Assembly: GCF_004570575.1 (NCBI RefSeq) | Contig: NZ_SPPD01000001.1 | Location: 62,001 to 126,000 of the forward strand | DNA length: 64,000 nt | DNA from: Streptococcus cuniculi | GTDB taxonomy: Bacteria > Bacillota > Bacilli > Lactobacillales > Streptococcaceae | Direction: 5' to 3' | In this document: piece by piece, positions 19,783-27,838 of the stretch | Numbering within the stretch: the first letter of the stretch is position 1 | Layout of the letters: every line of letters begins with the position of its first letter | Made by a program: the position numbers and the translations under genes | Notes under the pieces: generated by a model | What the model was told of the DNA's origin: nothing | Seen by the model: only the letters and a program-made list of their open reading frames with translations | Databases searched by the model: none

Positions 19783-20006
19783 GGTATCATGATAGGTAGT
19801 TAGTGGAAATATTCACTAAATGACTGAACAAAAATCAAGAGAAATATTGCTTTCATTTTGAAAACTTCTTAGCGTTCCTTTCTTTGGGTATAGCAGTTGC
19901 TTACTTGTCTGTATGCCTTAAGTTTAGAGGAATAACAAACGAAGTGAGCTCAAAACGGATCGTTTAGCTGTAGTGAAATTCTTGAGGCCGGGACAAAAGT
20001 CACTTG

Positions 20007-20054
20007 CCTCCTTACGTTTCATGGGTTTAACAGGAGTAATGAAACGTAAGGAGG
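20007..20054. repeat. Perfect 16-bp inverted repeat
   Basis: CCTCCTTACGTTTCAT, 16-base loop, ATGAAACGTAAGGAGG, in an otherwise gene-free stretch (19783-20125). It is preceded by GGGACAAAAG, a word also found in the element at 60224. There is no T run. Further on, AACTATCA (20083-20090) and TGATAGTT (20109-20116) form another small inverted repeat. The function is unknown. Confidence 0.7.
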
Positions 20055-20125
20055 TGGTTGCTTACGGCTACACTACCTAATAAACTATCAAAAAGAGTAA
20101 ATAGATGTTGATAGTTGTTTCAGTA

Positions 20126-20237
20126 TAAAGTCTTCGGGGCAGGGTGCAATTCCCTACCGGCGGTAATAGTCCGCGAGCGTAAGCTGATGTGGTGCAATTC
20201 CACAACCGACAGTATAGTCTGGATGGGAGAAGACGGA
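20126..20237 (+). promoter_or_regulatory. FMN riboswitch (RFN element)
   Basis: The conserved RFN blocks are present in order: TCTTCGGGGCAGGGTG, CCCTACCGGCGGTAAT, the AGTCCGCGAGC core, and the closing GGATGGGAGAAGAC. The element lies upstream of ribU and should shut off riboflavin uptake when FMN is plentiful. The next 65 bases hold GTAGGGATG...CCCATGTGGAGG, which could form the expression platform by pairing the ribosome site, but I cannot prove the fold. Confidence 0.95.
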
Positions 20238-20302
20238 GAAAGATCGATTTGTCGCTGAAAGTAGGGATGTATACCCAGTATTTTCCCATGTGGAGGCGTG
20301 CG

Positions 20303-20356
20303 ATGACATCAATTTCCCACTTCTCTAATTTGTTAAAAATTGGAGGAAGAAGATGA
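20303..20356 (+). CDS. Putative 17-residue leader ORF overlapping ribU
   Basis: ATG ACA TCA ... encodes MTSISHFSNLLKIGGRR and stops at a TGA that overlaps the ribU start as ATGA. A ribosome site TGGAGG lies 7 bases before its ATG. The arrangement suggests that ribU is translated by coupling to this ORF and that the riboswitch acts on the first ribosome site. The ribU gene also has its own site (TTGGAGGAAG), which lies within this ORF. The assignment is inference. Confidence 0.4.
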   Translation: MTSISHFSNLLKIGGRR

Positions 20357-20910
20357 CAAATACACGTAAAATGGCTTTGATACCCATTCTCTCAGCAGTT
20401 TCTTTTCTGCTCATGTATCTAAAATTTCCCTTGATTCCAGCAGCGAGTTTCTTGGAAATTGATTTTTCGATTATTCCTATTTTAATTGGAATGCTGGTCT
20501 TAGATTTAGGATCGGCTTTTAGCATTCTCTTTTTGCGGACAGTTCTCAAGTTTGTATTACATAACAATGGTCCGTCAACAGTGATTGGTCTGCCGATGAA
20601 CATTGCAGCTCTCGCCGTTTTCATGGTTGCCTTGTATGTGATGTGGAGCAAGAAGCAGACGCTTAAAACCTATTTCATTGCGTCTTTTATGGGGACAATT
20701 GGTATGACCTTGGTGATGCTGGCCTTAAACTATGTTTATGCCATCCCAGTCTATGCAGCTTTTGCCAACTTTGATATTAGACAGATTCTAGGGGTGAACC
20801 ATTATTTGTTCGCTATGGTATTGCCGTTTAATCTCTTAGAAGGCGTGATTTTCTCACTCGTCTTTTATCTGGTGTATCGTGCAGGTCGACCGATTTTAAG
20901 GAAATTATAA
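20353..20910 (+). CDS. ribU: Riboflavin ECF transporter S component RibU
   Basis: Membrane-embedded substrate-binding subunit (185 residues, six predicted membrane segments) that captures riboflavin and works with a shared energy-coupling module (EcfA/A'/T) encoded elsewhere. It starts MTNTRKMALIPILSAVSFLLMYLKFPLIPAASFLEIDFS and contains the conserved DFSIIPILIGMLVLDLGSA region. The assignment is supported by the FMN riboswitch directly upstream, which in Firmicutes controls riboflavin uptake or synthesis genes. Confidence 0.92.
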   Translation: MTNTRKMALIPILSAVSFLLMYLKFPLIPAASFLEIDFSIIPILIGMLVLDLGSAFSILFLRTVLKFVLHNNGPSTVIGLPMNIAALAVFMVALYVMWSKKQTLKTYFIASFMGTIGMTLVMLALNYVYAIPVYAAFANFDIRQILGVNHYLFAMVLPFNLLEGVIFSLVFYLVYRAGRPILRKL

Positions 20911-20933
20911 AAAAATTAGATTATACTGCTTGT

Positions 20934-21584
20934 ATGAAAAACAGACAACTTTACTTTCGAAATGCTTCGTTTGCAGCTCTCTTCTTTGTTATTTTAGGAT
21001 ATGTGGTAAAATTTTATCCTCAGCAATTGGTGGGCTTTGATAGTAGCATTCAAACAGCTCTGCGTGGGGATTTTCCTGCGTTTGCAACGCTTTTTTGGAC
21101 GACGATTACCCTACTTGGAAATGTGACAGTCCTTTTACCTATTTGTTTGGCAGTAGCCTTTTATTGTTACCAGAAGCGGTGGAAGAGTGAGAGTTACTTT
21201 ATTCTATCTAGTTTTGCGGTGATGGGAGTCCTATCAACAGCTCTGAAATATGTCTACCAACGCCCGAGACCTAGCATTGAATGGCTGGTGGATACACCTG
21301 GCTACTCGTTTCCAAGCTGGCATGCTGCCTCTACCTTGATGGTGGCAGGTGTCATGGTCATTTTGGTGCAACAACATCTCAAAACCACTATCACAAAACG
21401 GATTGCGCAGGCAGGCTTGATTATCCTTGCCATGCTGGTTGGAATTTCACGAATTTACGTTGGGGTCCATTATCCAACAGATATTATCGGTGGTTGGTTG
21501 TTAGCCACTAGTCTGTTGTACATCTTGTTTCCATTCTATGATCGGTTGCGGTTTCAATGGAGATTTCAAGGGAAACAGAAATAG
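20934..21584 (+). CDS. PAP2-family membrane phosphatase
   Basis: Integral membrane lipid phosphatase of the PAP2 superfamily (216 residues, about six segments). The three phosphatase motifs are visible: KYVYQRPRP (KX6RP-like), FPSWHA in the place of the usual PSGH, and SRIYVGVHYPTD (SRX5HX3D). The W for G in motif 2 occurs in some family members. Likely substrates are undecaprenyl pyrophosphate or phosphatidic-acid-type lipids; the sequence does not tell which. It begins 23 bases after ribU and may be cotranscribed. Confidence 0.87.
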   Translation: MKNRQLYFRNASFAALFFVILGYVVKFYPQQLVGFDSSIQTALRGDFPAFATLFWTTITLLGNVTVLLPICLAVAFYCYQKRWKSESYFILSSFAVMGVLSTALKYVYQRPRPSIEWLVDTPGYSFPSWHAASTLMVAGVMVILVQQHLKTTITKRIAQAGLIILAMLVGISRIYVGVHYPTDIIGGWLLATSLLYILFPFYDRLRFQWRFQGKQK

Positions 21585-21621
21585 TAGGGCGAGATAAAGC
21601 CTCATAAAAAATGATAAATGA

Positions 21622-21658
21622 AGAAAGATTGGAGGTTGATTTCCAATCTTTCTTTTTT
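21622..21658 (+). terminator. Terminator after the PAP2 gene
   Basis: AGAAAGATTGGA, loop GGTTGATT, TCCAATCTTTCTTTTTT: 12-bp stem with a T run; it could also act weakly on the opposite strand. Confidence 0.88.
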
Positions 21659-21695
21659 CTATATGCTTATGGTACAGAATGCATAGAGTTTCCTA

Positions 21696-23510
21696 TCATT
21701 CACTACTTCCGACATTTTTGACCGGTTGTTTCTCCACTTGCTCTAGCGCAGCTTGAATGGTTTGGGCAAAGAGTGTTGCACCTTCAGTTTCTAGGTTAAA
21801 ATGGACAAGATCTGTATTTATCCATATTTGTGGATTCTCTATAGCTGTTTGATACCAATCAGCTATACTAATGTAGTCGTACTTGCTTGCTAAGTTACGC
21901 TCATATTGTCCGATTTGGTAGGTTAGAGCCTGCTCAGATGCATTGTTTCCGTCGTAAGGAGTGACAAAAATCAGTCGATGTCCTTTTGGAAAACGGCTGA
22001 CGAGTTCATCTAGTAATTCTTGATAGTTGTCACTAGTATTGGTACCAAGAGCGATAACGACATTTTCTTTGAGAGAGTGACTTGTTGTGTATAATTGGAT
22101 AAGATGACTAGCTTCACTTAAATTTCTACTGATAGCGCCATCAAGATGAGCTTCTGGCAAGATGTTTTGTATGCCTGTATTTGCTCGAAGGCTAACAGAG
22201 TCACCAATAATGGTTGTTCCCTTTTCTACATTGTAGTCAGTTGCTTGAGCATTTTCAGCAGCAGAGCGAGTAGTGGTTAATTGACGTTCAGCTTGATATA
22301 AGTTACTAATCAAGGATTCACGCTCAAAGTTTCCTAGTCGAGGGGCAAAGAGGCTTATTCCGAGTGTCACAAGGAGGAATGCAGTTGCAGTTGCTCCTAT
22401 CCATTTTGTATAGGGCTTGAGGTCAAACTCGACATTCCAAAGCCGTCCGTTTTTTCCAGCTAGATAAGGTTCAAGGAGATAGAAGGAAAGACTCGCAAAG
22501 AGGATGGAGAATATCAGAGTAAGGAATACAGCTAGCGTATGGCTGAGCACTTGTGAAAAGATGGTATAGAAAGGCCAATGGAAGAGGTAAATACCGTAGG
22601 AAATATTGGAGAAAAAGAGTAAGATAGCAGGTTCTGTTATATTTTCAGTCTTTTCATGTAAGATACGAGCAGCATAAATCATGACGGCAGTGGCTGAACT
22701 TGAAAGGAGGAACCCAACAAGGTAGGTCCAGATGCTATCAAATGGCAAGAAAAATAGGAGTAGTAGTTCAACGGTCAAACCAGCTGCAAAAACAGCGAGT
22801 GTTTGTTTTACATCCCATTTTTCAATGACTCTTTCAAATGGTCGAGTTAGTTTTTTCAGTCCTGTCAAGCTAGCGAGTGTGCTTCCCAAGAAGAAGGGGA
22901 AAATGTGGGTCCATGTTGCAAAATAAATCGTTGAGAAATTACTGACAAAGAAACTTGAAATGAACATGGCAAGGAAGCTGATGAGAAAAAGTCCGCTAGA
23001 AGCGAGAAAGACCATTCCACGGAGCTGTCCTAGTGTCTTTGCCAGCCGCGTGATTCCCCAGATGATCAATGCCCAGAGGAGATAAAAATGGACTTCAAGG
23101 GCAAGGCTCCAAGTGTGGAGGAAAAGGTGCGGTGTAAATTGATTTTCGTAAGAATTGCCTGACAGGATTTCAAAGAAGTTGGTCATGAAGCCTAAAGTCG
23201 CCATTAGCTGACGTCCGATTCCAGCAATGAAGTCATTGCGGACCAGCAGAGCAAGCGGTGTTGTCAGAAGAAGGGTTAGGACAACTGGCGGGAAAATCCG
23301 ATAAAAACGCCGCTTGAAAAATCCTTTGAAATCAATAGCTTGATGCTTGGCGTATTCATCTAAAAATAAGGCGGTTGTCAGATAGCCAGACAGGGTGAAA
23401 AAGAGGTCCACTCCGATAAAGCCACCGGGGAAAAATAAGATATAGAAGTGATAGAATAGGACAAAGAGCATGCCTAGCACTCGGATTGTTGAAAACCATT
23501 TAATTCGCAT
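21696..23510 (-). CDS. OatA-like acyltransferase (acyltransferase 3 plus SGNH domain)
   Basis: Two-domain membrane O-acyltransferase of about 604 residues. The N-terminal acyltransferase-3 domain has about ten membrane segments, starting MRIKWFSTIRVLGMLFVLFYH with GFIGVDLFFTLSGYL behind it. The C-terminal extracellular part is an SGNH-type domain with the nucleophile block TTIIGDSVSLRA and the catalytic pair DLVHFN. OatA-type proteins acetylate MurNAc and give lysozyme resistance, but related proteins modify other glycans. ATG 23510 has AAGGAA upstream; the longer frame from 23549 lacks one. It overlaps the MORN gene by 11 bases. Confidence 0.85.
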   Translation of the reverse strand: MRIKWFSTIRVLGMLFVLFYHFYILFFPGGFIGVDLFFTLSGYLTTALFLDEYAKHQAIDFKGFFKRRFYRIFPPVVLTLLLTTPLALLVRNDFIAGIGRQLMATLGFMTNFFEILSGNSYENQFTPHLFLHTWSLALEVHFYLLWALIIWGITRLAKTLGQLRGMVFLASSGLFLISFLAMFISSFFVSNFSTIYFATWTHIFPFFLGSTLASLTGLKKLTRPFERVIEKWDVKQTLAVFAAGLTVELLLLFFLPFDSIWTYLVGFLLSSSATAVMIYAARILHEKTENITEPAILLFFSNISYGIYLFHWPFYTIFSQVLSHTLAVFLTLIFSILFASLSFYLLEPYLAGKNGRLWNVEFDLKPYTKWIGATATAFLLVTLGISLFAPRLGNFERESLISNLYQAERQLTTTRSAAENAQATDYNVEKGTTIIGDSVSLRANTGIQNILPEAHLDGAISRNLSEASHLIQLYTTSHSLKENVVIALGTNTSDNYQELLDELVSRFPKGHRLIFVTPYDGNNASEQALTYQIGQYERNLASKYDYISIADWYQTAIENPQIWINTDLVHFNLETEGATLFAQTIQAALEQVEKQPVKNVGSSE

Positions 23511-23928
23511 GTTGATAAATTCCTTGTTTGAATGTTCCTTCGTAAACAACCTTTGCTTCGGTGGTTAATTTGCCCTCACCGTCAGCAATCCCATTTTTAA
23601 ACTCTCCCTCGTAGGTCCAGCCACTAGCAGAGTGAAAGGTCCCTTTACCATTAAAAATCCCATCTTTAAACTGCCCTTCGTATTTGTCGCCATTTGCAAA
23701 GGTTAGGCTACCTTGCCCAGTCATTTTATTGGCAATAACAGTACCATGATAGGTCATTTTTCCCTCGTCTAGTTTTAGTGTTTGCTGGGTTGGGATGCGT
23801 CCGAGAAAGACGGATAAGGCGCAGACAATGATAAGGGCAATACAGGCTTTTTCAATGTTTGAGCGCGTGAGATAGGTTTTTGGCTGTTTCAAATCAATCG
23901 TTTGTAGACGGTCTATCAACTTCTTCAT
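23500..23928 (-). CDS. MORN-repeat membrane-anchored protein
   Basis: A 142-residue protein with one membrane segment near the N-terminus (ACIALIIVCALSVFLG, about 28-44) and then three MORN-like repeats (YHGTVIANKMTGQGSLTFANGD, YEGQFKDGIFNGKGTFHSASG, YEGEFKNGIADGEGKLTTE) plus a fourth partial unit. MORN repeats form extended beta sheets that bind lipids or proteins. It overlaps the start of the acyltransferase gene by 11 bases on the same strand, so the two are likely translated together and may act together on the cell envelope (inference). Confidence 0.8.
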   Translation of the reverse strand: MKKLIDRLQTIDLKQPKTYLTRSNIEKACIALIIVCALSVFLGRIPTQQTLKLDEGKMTYHGTVIANKMTGQGSLTFANGDKYEGQFKDGIFNGKGTFHSASGWTYEGEFKNGIADGEGKLTTEAKVVYEGTFKQGIYQHAN

Positions 23929-24015
23929 AGTGTGTCTCTTTTCTAGTCATTCTTTCTCTCATTCTATCATTTTTTAGGGAGATTGACAAAGATAGTTTCC
24001 CTAAAAATGGAAAGA

Positions 24016-24435
24016 CTATAATAGGCGATTTTGCCAAGTGAGACAGCCCTCAGTGACCATGCGATAGGTTTCCTCAAAGTCCCCTGTATACCAAGGATCT
24101 GGGACACTTTCTTCGGCAAAAGGATAGATTTTAGTATGGAGTCTGCTAGGTAGCATTTTCTTTAAATCAGCTACATTCTGGCTATCCATACCGATGATGT
24201 AGTCACATTCTTCGGCCAGTTCTAGCGTTATCTGCTGAGATGTTTTATCACGATTATAGGGAATCTGATACTGCTTGAAAATCTGCTGGGTCCCTCTGTG
24301 AATCGGATTGCCATGTTCCCAAGCTGACGTTGCCCGACTTTCTACAATTACTTGGTCTGTGAGATCTTTCATGACAAATTCAGCCATGGGACTGCGGCAG
24401 ATATTTCCAAGACAGACGAAGACGATTTTTTTCAT
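24016..24435 (-). CDS. Low-molecular-weight protein tyrosine phosphatase
   Basis: Cytoplasmic phosphatase of 139 residues. The P-loop CLGNICRSP (CX5RS) is at residues 8-16 and the general-acid loop is VPDPWYTGDFEETY. The frame from 24459 is longer, but ATG 24435 has AAGGAG six bases upstream and gives the normal family N-terminus MKKIVFVCLGNICRS. Such phosphatases can dephosphorylate capsule or signalling kinases, but no such kinase is nearby, so the target is open. Confidence 0.92.
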   Translation of the reverse strand: MKKIVFVCLGNICRSPMAEFVMKDLTDQVIVESRATSAWEHGNPIHRGTQQIFKQYQIPYNRDKTSQQITLELAEECDYIIGMDSQNVADLKKMLPSRLHTKIYPFAEESVPDPWYTGDFEETYRMVTEGCLTWQNRLL

Positions 24436-24541
24436 TGTTGGCTCCTTATCGATATTCATTTCTATTATACCGTATTTTGCTCTAGAATGACCTTAACATT
24501 TTCTGTGAATGTTAAAACTTTTCTCATAAAGGGCGAAATAG

Positions 24542-24578
24542 TTGCAATTTTTGTCATCTTTATTTATAATGGTTACAA
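24542..24578 (+). promoter_or_regulatory. dpr promoter with PerR-like box
   Basis: -35 TTGCAA (24542-24547), 17-base spacer, -10 TATAAT (24565-24570). TTATAATGGTTACAA (24564-24578) overlaps the -10 and fits the PerR operator TTATAATNATTATAA at 12 of 14 defined positions. PerR repression of Dps-like genes is established in streptococci, so peroxide induction is expected here. Confidence 0.75.
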
Positions 24579-24602
24579 ATAAGAGAAAGAAGGTAATCCT
24601 TT

Positions 24603-25118
24603 ATGATGACTAAATTCTATCAATCTTCTGCAGAAATTGCGAACTTTGCAAAACCCCAAGCTGAACCAGAAACAAAGGCTCTCTTGAACCAAGCAGTGGC
24701 GGACTTGTCAGTAGCCCACTCTATCTTGCACCAAGTGCATTGGTATATGCGTGGGCGTGGCTTCCTTGTATGGCATCCAAAAATGGACGAGTACATGGAA
24801 GAATTGGATAGCTATCTTGATGAAATGAGTGAACGCTTGATTACCTTGGGTGGCGCTCCATTTTCTACCTTGAAAGAATTTAGCGACAACAGCCAGTTGA
24901 AAGAAGTGCCAGGCGATTATAGCTTGTCAATGGACGCACAATTGGGTCGTGTCGTAGAAGTCTTCCGCTACCTTGTCGGTTTGTTCCAACAAGGGCTTGA
25001 TGTGACCGATGCAGAAGGAGATGATGTGACAAATGACATCTTCAACGGGGCAAAAGCAAGTCTTGAAAAACATATCTGGATGATTCAGGCGGAGCTAGGT
25101 CAAGCACCAGGCTTGTAA
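24603..25118 (+). CDS. dpr: Dps-like peroxide resistance protein (Dpr)
   Basis: Dodecameric miniferritin (171 residues) that oxidises and stores iron and so limits hydroxyl radical formation; important for catalase-negative streptococci. The ferroxidase-centre residues lie in [40 protein letters not shown] (His ... Asp ... Glu). A PerR-like box overlaps its promoter. Two ATGs in tandem (24603, 24606) are possible starts. A perfect terminator follows the stop. Confidence 0.95.
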   Translation: MMTKFYQSSAEIANFAKPQAEPETKALLNQAVADLSVAHSILHQVHWYMRGRGFLVWHPKMDEYMEELDSYLDEMSERLITLGGAPFSTLKEFSDNSQLKEVPGDYSLSMDAQLGRVVEVFRYLVGLFQQGLDVTDAEGDDVTNDIFNGAKASLEKHIWMIQAELGQAPGL

Positions 25119-25140
25119 GAAACAGTACCATATGTATATC

Positions 25141-25168
25141 ACCAGCACCAAAGGGTGCTGGTTTTTTA
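25141..25168 (+). terminator. Terminator after dpr
   Basis: ACCAGCACC-AAAG-GGTGCTGGT followed by TTTTT. Confidence 0.93.
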
Positions 25169-25172
25169 TTAT

Positions 25173-25905
25173 GTGGCTTTAAGCCCGTCTCGCTCCGATA
25201 GGTGCGAGATAAATAAACCACCCGCTATGCGGGTGCGCATCGAATGTTATACAAAAAACTCTCCAAACGCGATACAATAAGGGTGTTCAAGCCAACTGTA
25301 AAGCGAAAGGAGACAATAATATGGCACAAAAGGCACATAGTTTATCACACACAAAGTGGATGTGTAAATATCAGATTGTGTTTACACCTAAGTATAGACG
25401 AAAAGTTATCTATAATCAATATAGAAGCAGTTTAGGCGAAATATTTCACCGATTATGCAGTTACAAAGGAGTGGAAATTATAGAAGGACATCTGATGCCA
25501 GACCATGTTCACATGTTAGTGAGCATTGCACCACGAATAAGTGTATCAAGTTTCATGGTGTATTTAAAAGGTAAAAGTGCTTTAATGATGTTTGCTAAAC
25601 ACGCCAACTTAAAATACAAGTTTGGGAATCGACATTTTTGGGCAGAGGGCTATTATGTGAGTACAGTTGGTCTCAATGAAGGCACCATAAAGAAATATAT
25701 TCAAGAGCAGGAACAACATGATATAGCACTTGATAAGTTGAGTGTGAAAGGGATAGTGGCAAGTAGTACAACTGCCTCTTTAAGAGGCTAGTGACGAGTC
25801 AAGAGCAGTGAGGCTTGAACAAAGTGAAAGCCAGCGTCTTTAGGCGCTGGCTGGTGATGTGGGCTTATAGCCCCGGTTCAAACCACCCGTTAGACGGGTG
25901 GTCAT
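25173..25905 (+). mobile_element. IS200/IS605-family insertion sequence (tnpA only)
   Basis: About 730 bp. There are no inverted terminal repeats; instead each end carries matching hairpins in the same order. Left: GGCTTTAAGCC (25175-25185), TCTCGC/GCGAGA (25188-25209) and CACCCGC-TAT-GCGGGTG (25219-25235). Right: GGGCTTATAGCCC (25861-25873) and ACCACCCGT-TAG-ACGGGTGGT (25882-25902). Ends with subterminal hairpins and a Y1 transposase are the mark of this family. A further hairpin AGCCAGCG/CGCTGGCT lies at about 25830-25855. The exact cleavage points are not determined. Confidence 0.82.
25321..25791 (+). CDS. tnpA: IS200/IS605 transposase TnpA (Y1 HUH)
   Basis: Single-strand transposase (156 residues) that excises and inserts the element as a circle of single-stranded DNA. 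The HUH motif is HVH at 62-64 (in LMPDHVHMLVSI) and the catalytic tyrosine is Y126 in the YIQEQ motif (126-130). Length is normal and the frame is intact, so the element may be active. No TnpB/IscB-type gene accompanies it. The ribosome site AAAGGAGACAATA precedes ATG. Confidence 0.93.
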   Translation: MAQKAHSLSHTKWMCKYQIVFTPKYRRKVIYNQYRSSLGEIFHRLCSYKGVEIIEGHLMPDHVHMLVSIAPRISVSSFMVYLKGKSALMMFAKHANLKYKFGNRHFWAEGYYVSTVGLNEGTIKKYIQEQEQHDIALDKLSVKGIVASSTTASLRG

Positions 25906-26050
25906 GATTGTAAATTCAGACTATACCTTCTGTTCGGCCGCCTATTTTGCCGTAGCTGTTGCGAGCTTAGGGATATGGAAGAAACGATCCAGTGGATTGT
26001 TGTTTCAACGAGAGTACAGTCGCTTTTTTCACGCCCTCGTATCTTAGTGT

Positions 26051-26153
26051 ATGACATTTGTCATTTTCTTCAATGACAAATCTATCTAGTGAGGGAAGGT
26101 GGAAAGGAGTATACTGTTGGGGGTAGTAGATAATGACTATCATGTTTAGTCAT
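26051..26153 (+). promoter_or_regulatory. Cluster of ATGAC/GTCAT palindromes upstream of the ABC-TCS operon
   Basis: ATGACA-TT-TGTCAT (26051-26064), ATTTGTCATT/AATGACAAAT (26056-26081, sharing the second half-site) and ATGACTA-7 bases-TAGTCAT (26133-26153) lie 75-180 bases before the operon. The half-site ATGAC(A/T) repeats five times. LuxR-type response regulators bind such dyads, and one is encoded in this operon, so autoregulation is plausible. I could not place the promoter. The rest of 25906-26227 holds no gene; GAAACGATCC-AGT-GGATTGTTGTTTC at about 25983-26008 is another triloop hairpin. Confidence 0.45.
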
Positions 26154-26227
26154 CTATTCCTATATCCAATGGAAATAAATAATAGTGATGATTGGTTCAT
26201 TATTGTAGACAGACAGGAGGTCAGAAA

Positions 26228-27112
26228 ATGAGCATGATTGAAGTGAGAAGCATTTCAAAAACGATTAAGGAAAAGAAGATTTTAGAGGATATTTCCTTTG
26301 AGATTGGTGAGGGCGAGTGTGTCGCCTTGATTGGGCCAAACGGGGCAGGAAAGACCACCTTGCTGTCTTGCTTGCTGGGGGATTGGTTTGTCACCAGTGG
26401 CGATATTCGTATTGAAGGGCGCAAGGTGACAGATGCGGTCTTAAAGAAAGTGGTTGGGATTTTGCCGCAGGAAAATGGGGTGCCGGCTAGTCTCACGGTT
26501 CAGGAATTGATTGCCTTTTTCCAAGCCATCTATCTCAATCCGTTGTCAGATAAGGAGGTAGACGAGTTACTAGATTTTTCTCCTGAGCAGAAGAATCAGT
26601 TGGCAGAAAAATTGTCAGGCGGCCAAAAGCGCTTGCTATCCTTTGTCTTGACCCTGATTGGTCGTCCCTCCATTCTCTTTTTGGATGAGCCGACAACGGC
26701 TATGGATACCTCCACTCGTCAGCGTTTCTGGGAGATTGTTCATCGCTTAAAAGAAAGCGGTGTGACCCTTGTCTATTCTTCGCATTATATCGAAGAAGTC
26801 GAGCATACGGCGGATCGTATCTTGGTCTTGCATCAGGGACGGCTCTTGCGGGATACGACACCCTTTAAAATGCGCTCGGAAGAGCAGGAAAAACAATTCA
26901 TCATTCCAAGTGATTATGAGGCGATTATCACAAGCTGGGACAATATCTATGATATGGAAGTCAAGCATGATAGGCTTTCTTTTATGACTAAAGATGTGGA
27001 TGCGGTTTGGCAGGCCCTGCAGAAAGTGAACTGTCCGATTGCCGAGATTGAAATGACCAATAAAACCTTACTTAATACCCTATTTGATACGACTAAGGAG
27101 GAAGAAAAATGA
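26228..27112 (+). CDS. ABC transporter ATP-binding protein
   Basis: ATPase of an ABC-2-type exporter (294 residues). Walker A GPNGAGKTT (about 37-45), Q-loop LPQENGV, signature LSGGQKR, Walker B SILFLDEPTTAMD, H-loop YSSHYIEE are all present; a C-terminal extension of about 80 residues follows the domain. ATG 26228 has the ribosome site AGGAGGTCAGAAA; the frame extends upstream without a site. It overlaps the permease gene by 4 bases. With the permease, sensor kinase and regulator it forms one unit of the Bacillus yvfRS-yvfTU kind, often concerned with lipids, peptides or antibiotics. Confidence 0.9.
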   Translation: MSMIEVRSISKTIKEKKILEDISFEIGEGECVALIGPNGAGKTTLLSCLLGDWFVTSGDIRIEGRKVTDAVLKKVVGILPQENGVPASLTVQELIAFFQAIYLNPLSDKEVDELLDFSPEQKNQLAEKLSGGQKRLLSFVLTLIGRPSILFLDEPTTAMDTSTRQRFWEIVHRLKESGVTLVYSSHYIEEVEHTADRILVLHQGRLLRDTTPFKMRSEEQEKQFIIPSDYEAIITSWDNIYDMEVKHDRLSFMTKDVDAVWQALQKVNCPIAEIEMTNKTLLNTLFDTTKEEEK

Positions 27113-27837
27113 CAGCTTTACTAAAAATTGAATATCTTTTAACCAAGCGCAATGTGGGGAATTTCCTATTAGGAATTGGCATGCCTGTCATCTTTTTCCT
27201 CTTCTTTTCGTCCATGTTTGATAGTTCCTATGGGGATGTGGCAGGCTTGACGAGAAATTATCTACTCACCATGACGGCCTTTAGTATGAGTAGTTTTGCT
27301 TTATTTAGCTTTCCTAGTATGCTTGAGGAGGATGTTAGAAGTCGTTGGCTCTTGCAGATTCAGCATTCTCCAATCCCTCTTTACCAATACTATGCTGCCA
27401 AAGTGTTTCGTGTCTTTCTGTCATTTATCATTTCAATCGTAGTCAATTTTGCAGTTGGGGCATTCTTTCGAGGTGTACGGATGGCAGCAGACCAGTGGTT
27501 GGTATCTGCTCTCTTGCTACTAATTGCTAGTATGGTTTATTTGGCAATTGGCCTTGCTCTGACCTTGTTCAAAAATCTGCAAACCTTGTCCGTGGTCGCG
27601 AATATCTTATACTTAGTGTTGGCTATTTTTGGTGGTAGCTGGATGCCCTATGAAACCTTTCCCGATTGGATGAAATTAGTGGCTCACTTTACCCCGTCTT
27701 ACTATGCCAATCAGTTAGTGCTTCGTTATATCAATGAGGGGCACTTGCAAGTTCAACCTTTACTAATGGTCTTCCTTTATACTATACTAATAGCAGGCCT
27801 AACGTTAGTGCTGAAAAAGAAACAGGAAGTGAGATAG
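27109..27837 (+). CDS. ABC-2-type permease
   Basis: Integral membrane subunit (242 residues) with six hydrophobic segments. It starts MTALLKIEYLLTKRNVGNFLLGIGMPVIFFLFFSSM and has the FGGSWMPYETFPDWMKLVAHFTPSYYANQLV stretch common in ABC-2 permeases. It overlaps the ATPase gene by 4 bases (ATGA) and stops one base before the GTG start of the kinase, so all four genes are tightly coupled. The exported substrate is unknown. Confidence 0.87.
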   Translation: MTALLKIEYLLTKRNVGNFLLGIGMPVIFFLFFSSMFDSSYGDVAGLTRNYLLTMTAFSMSSFALFSFPSMLEEDVRSRWLLQIQHSPIPLYQYYAAKVFRVFLSFIISIVVNFAVGAFFRGVRMAADQWLVSALLLLIASMVYLAIGLALTLFKNLQTLSVVANILYLVLAIFGGSWMPYETFPDWMKLVAHFTPSYYANQLVLRYINEGHLQVQPLLMVFLYTILIAGLTLVLKKKQEVR

Positions 27838-27838
27838 C

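Noticed and set aside
25173-25905. TnpB or omega-RNA partner for the IS200-type element
   Set aside because: Only tnpA is present and the right end follows soon after its stop; the 3' hairpins are normal terminal structures.
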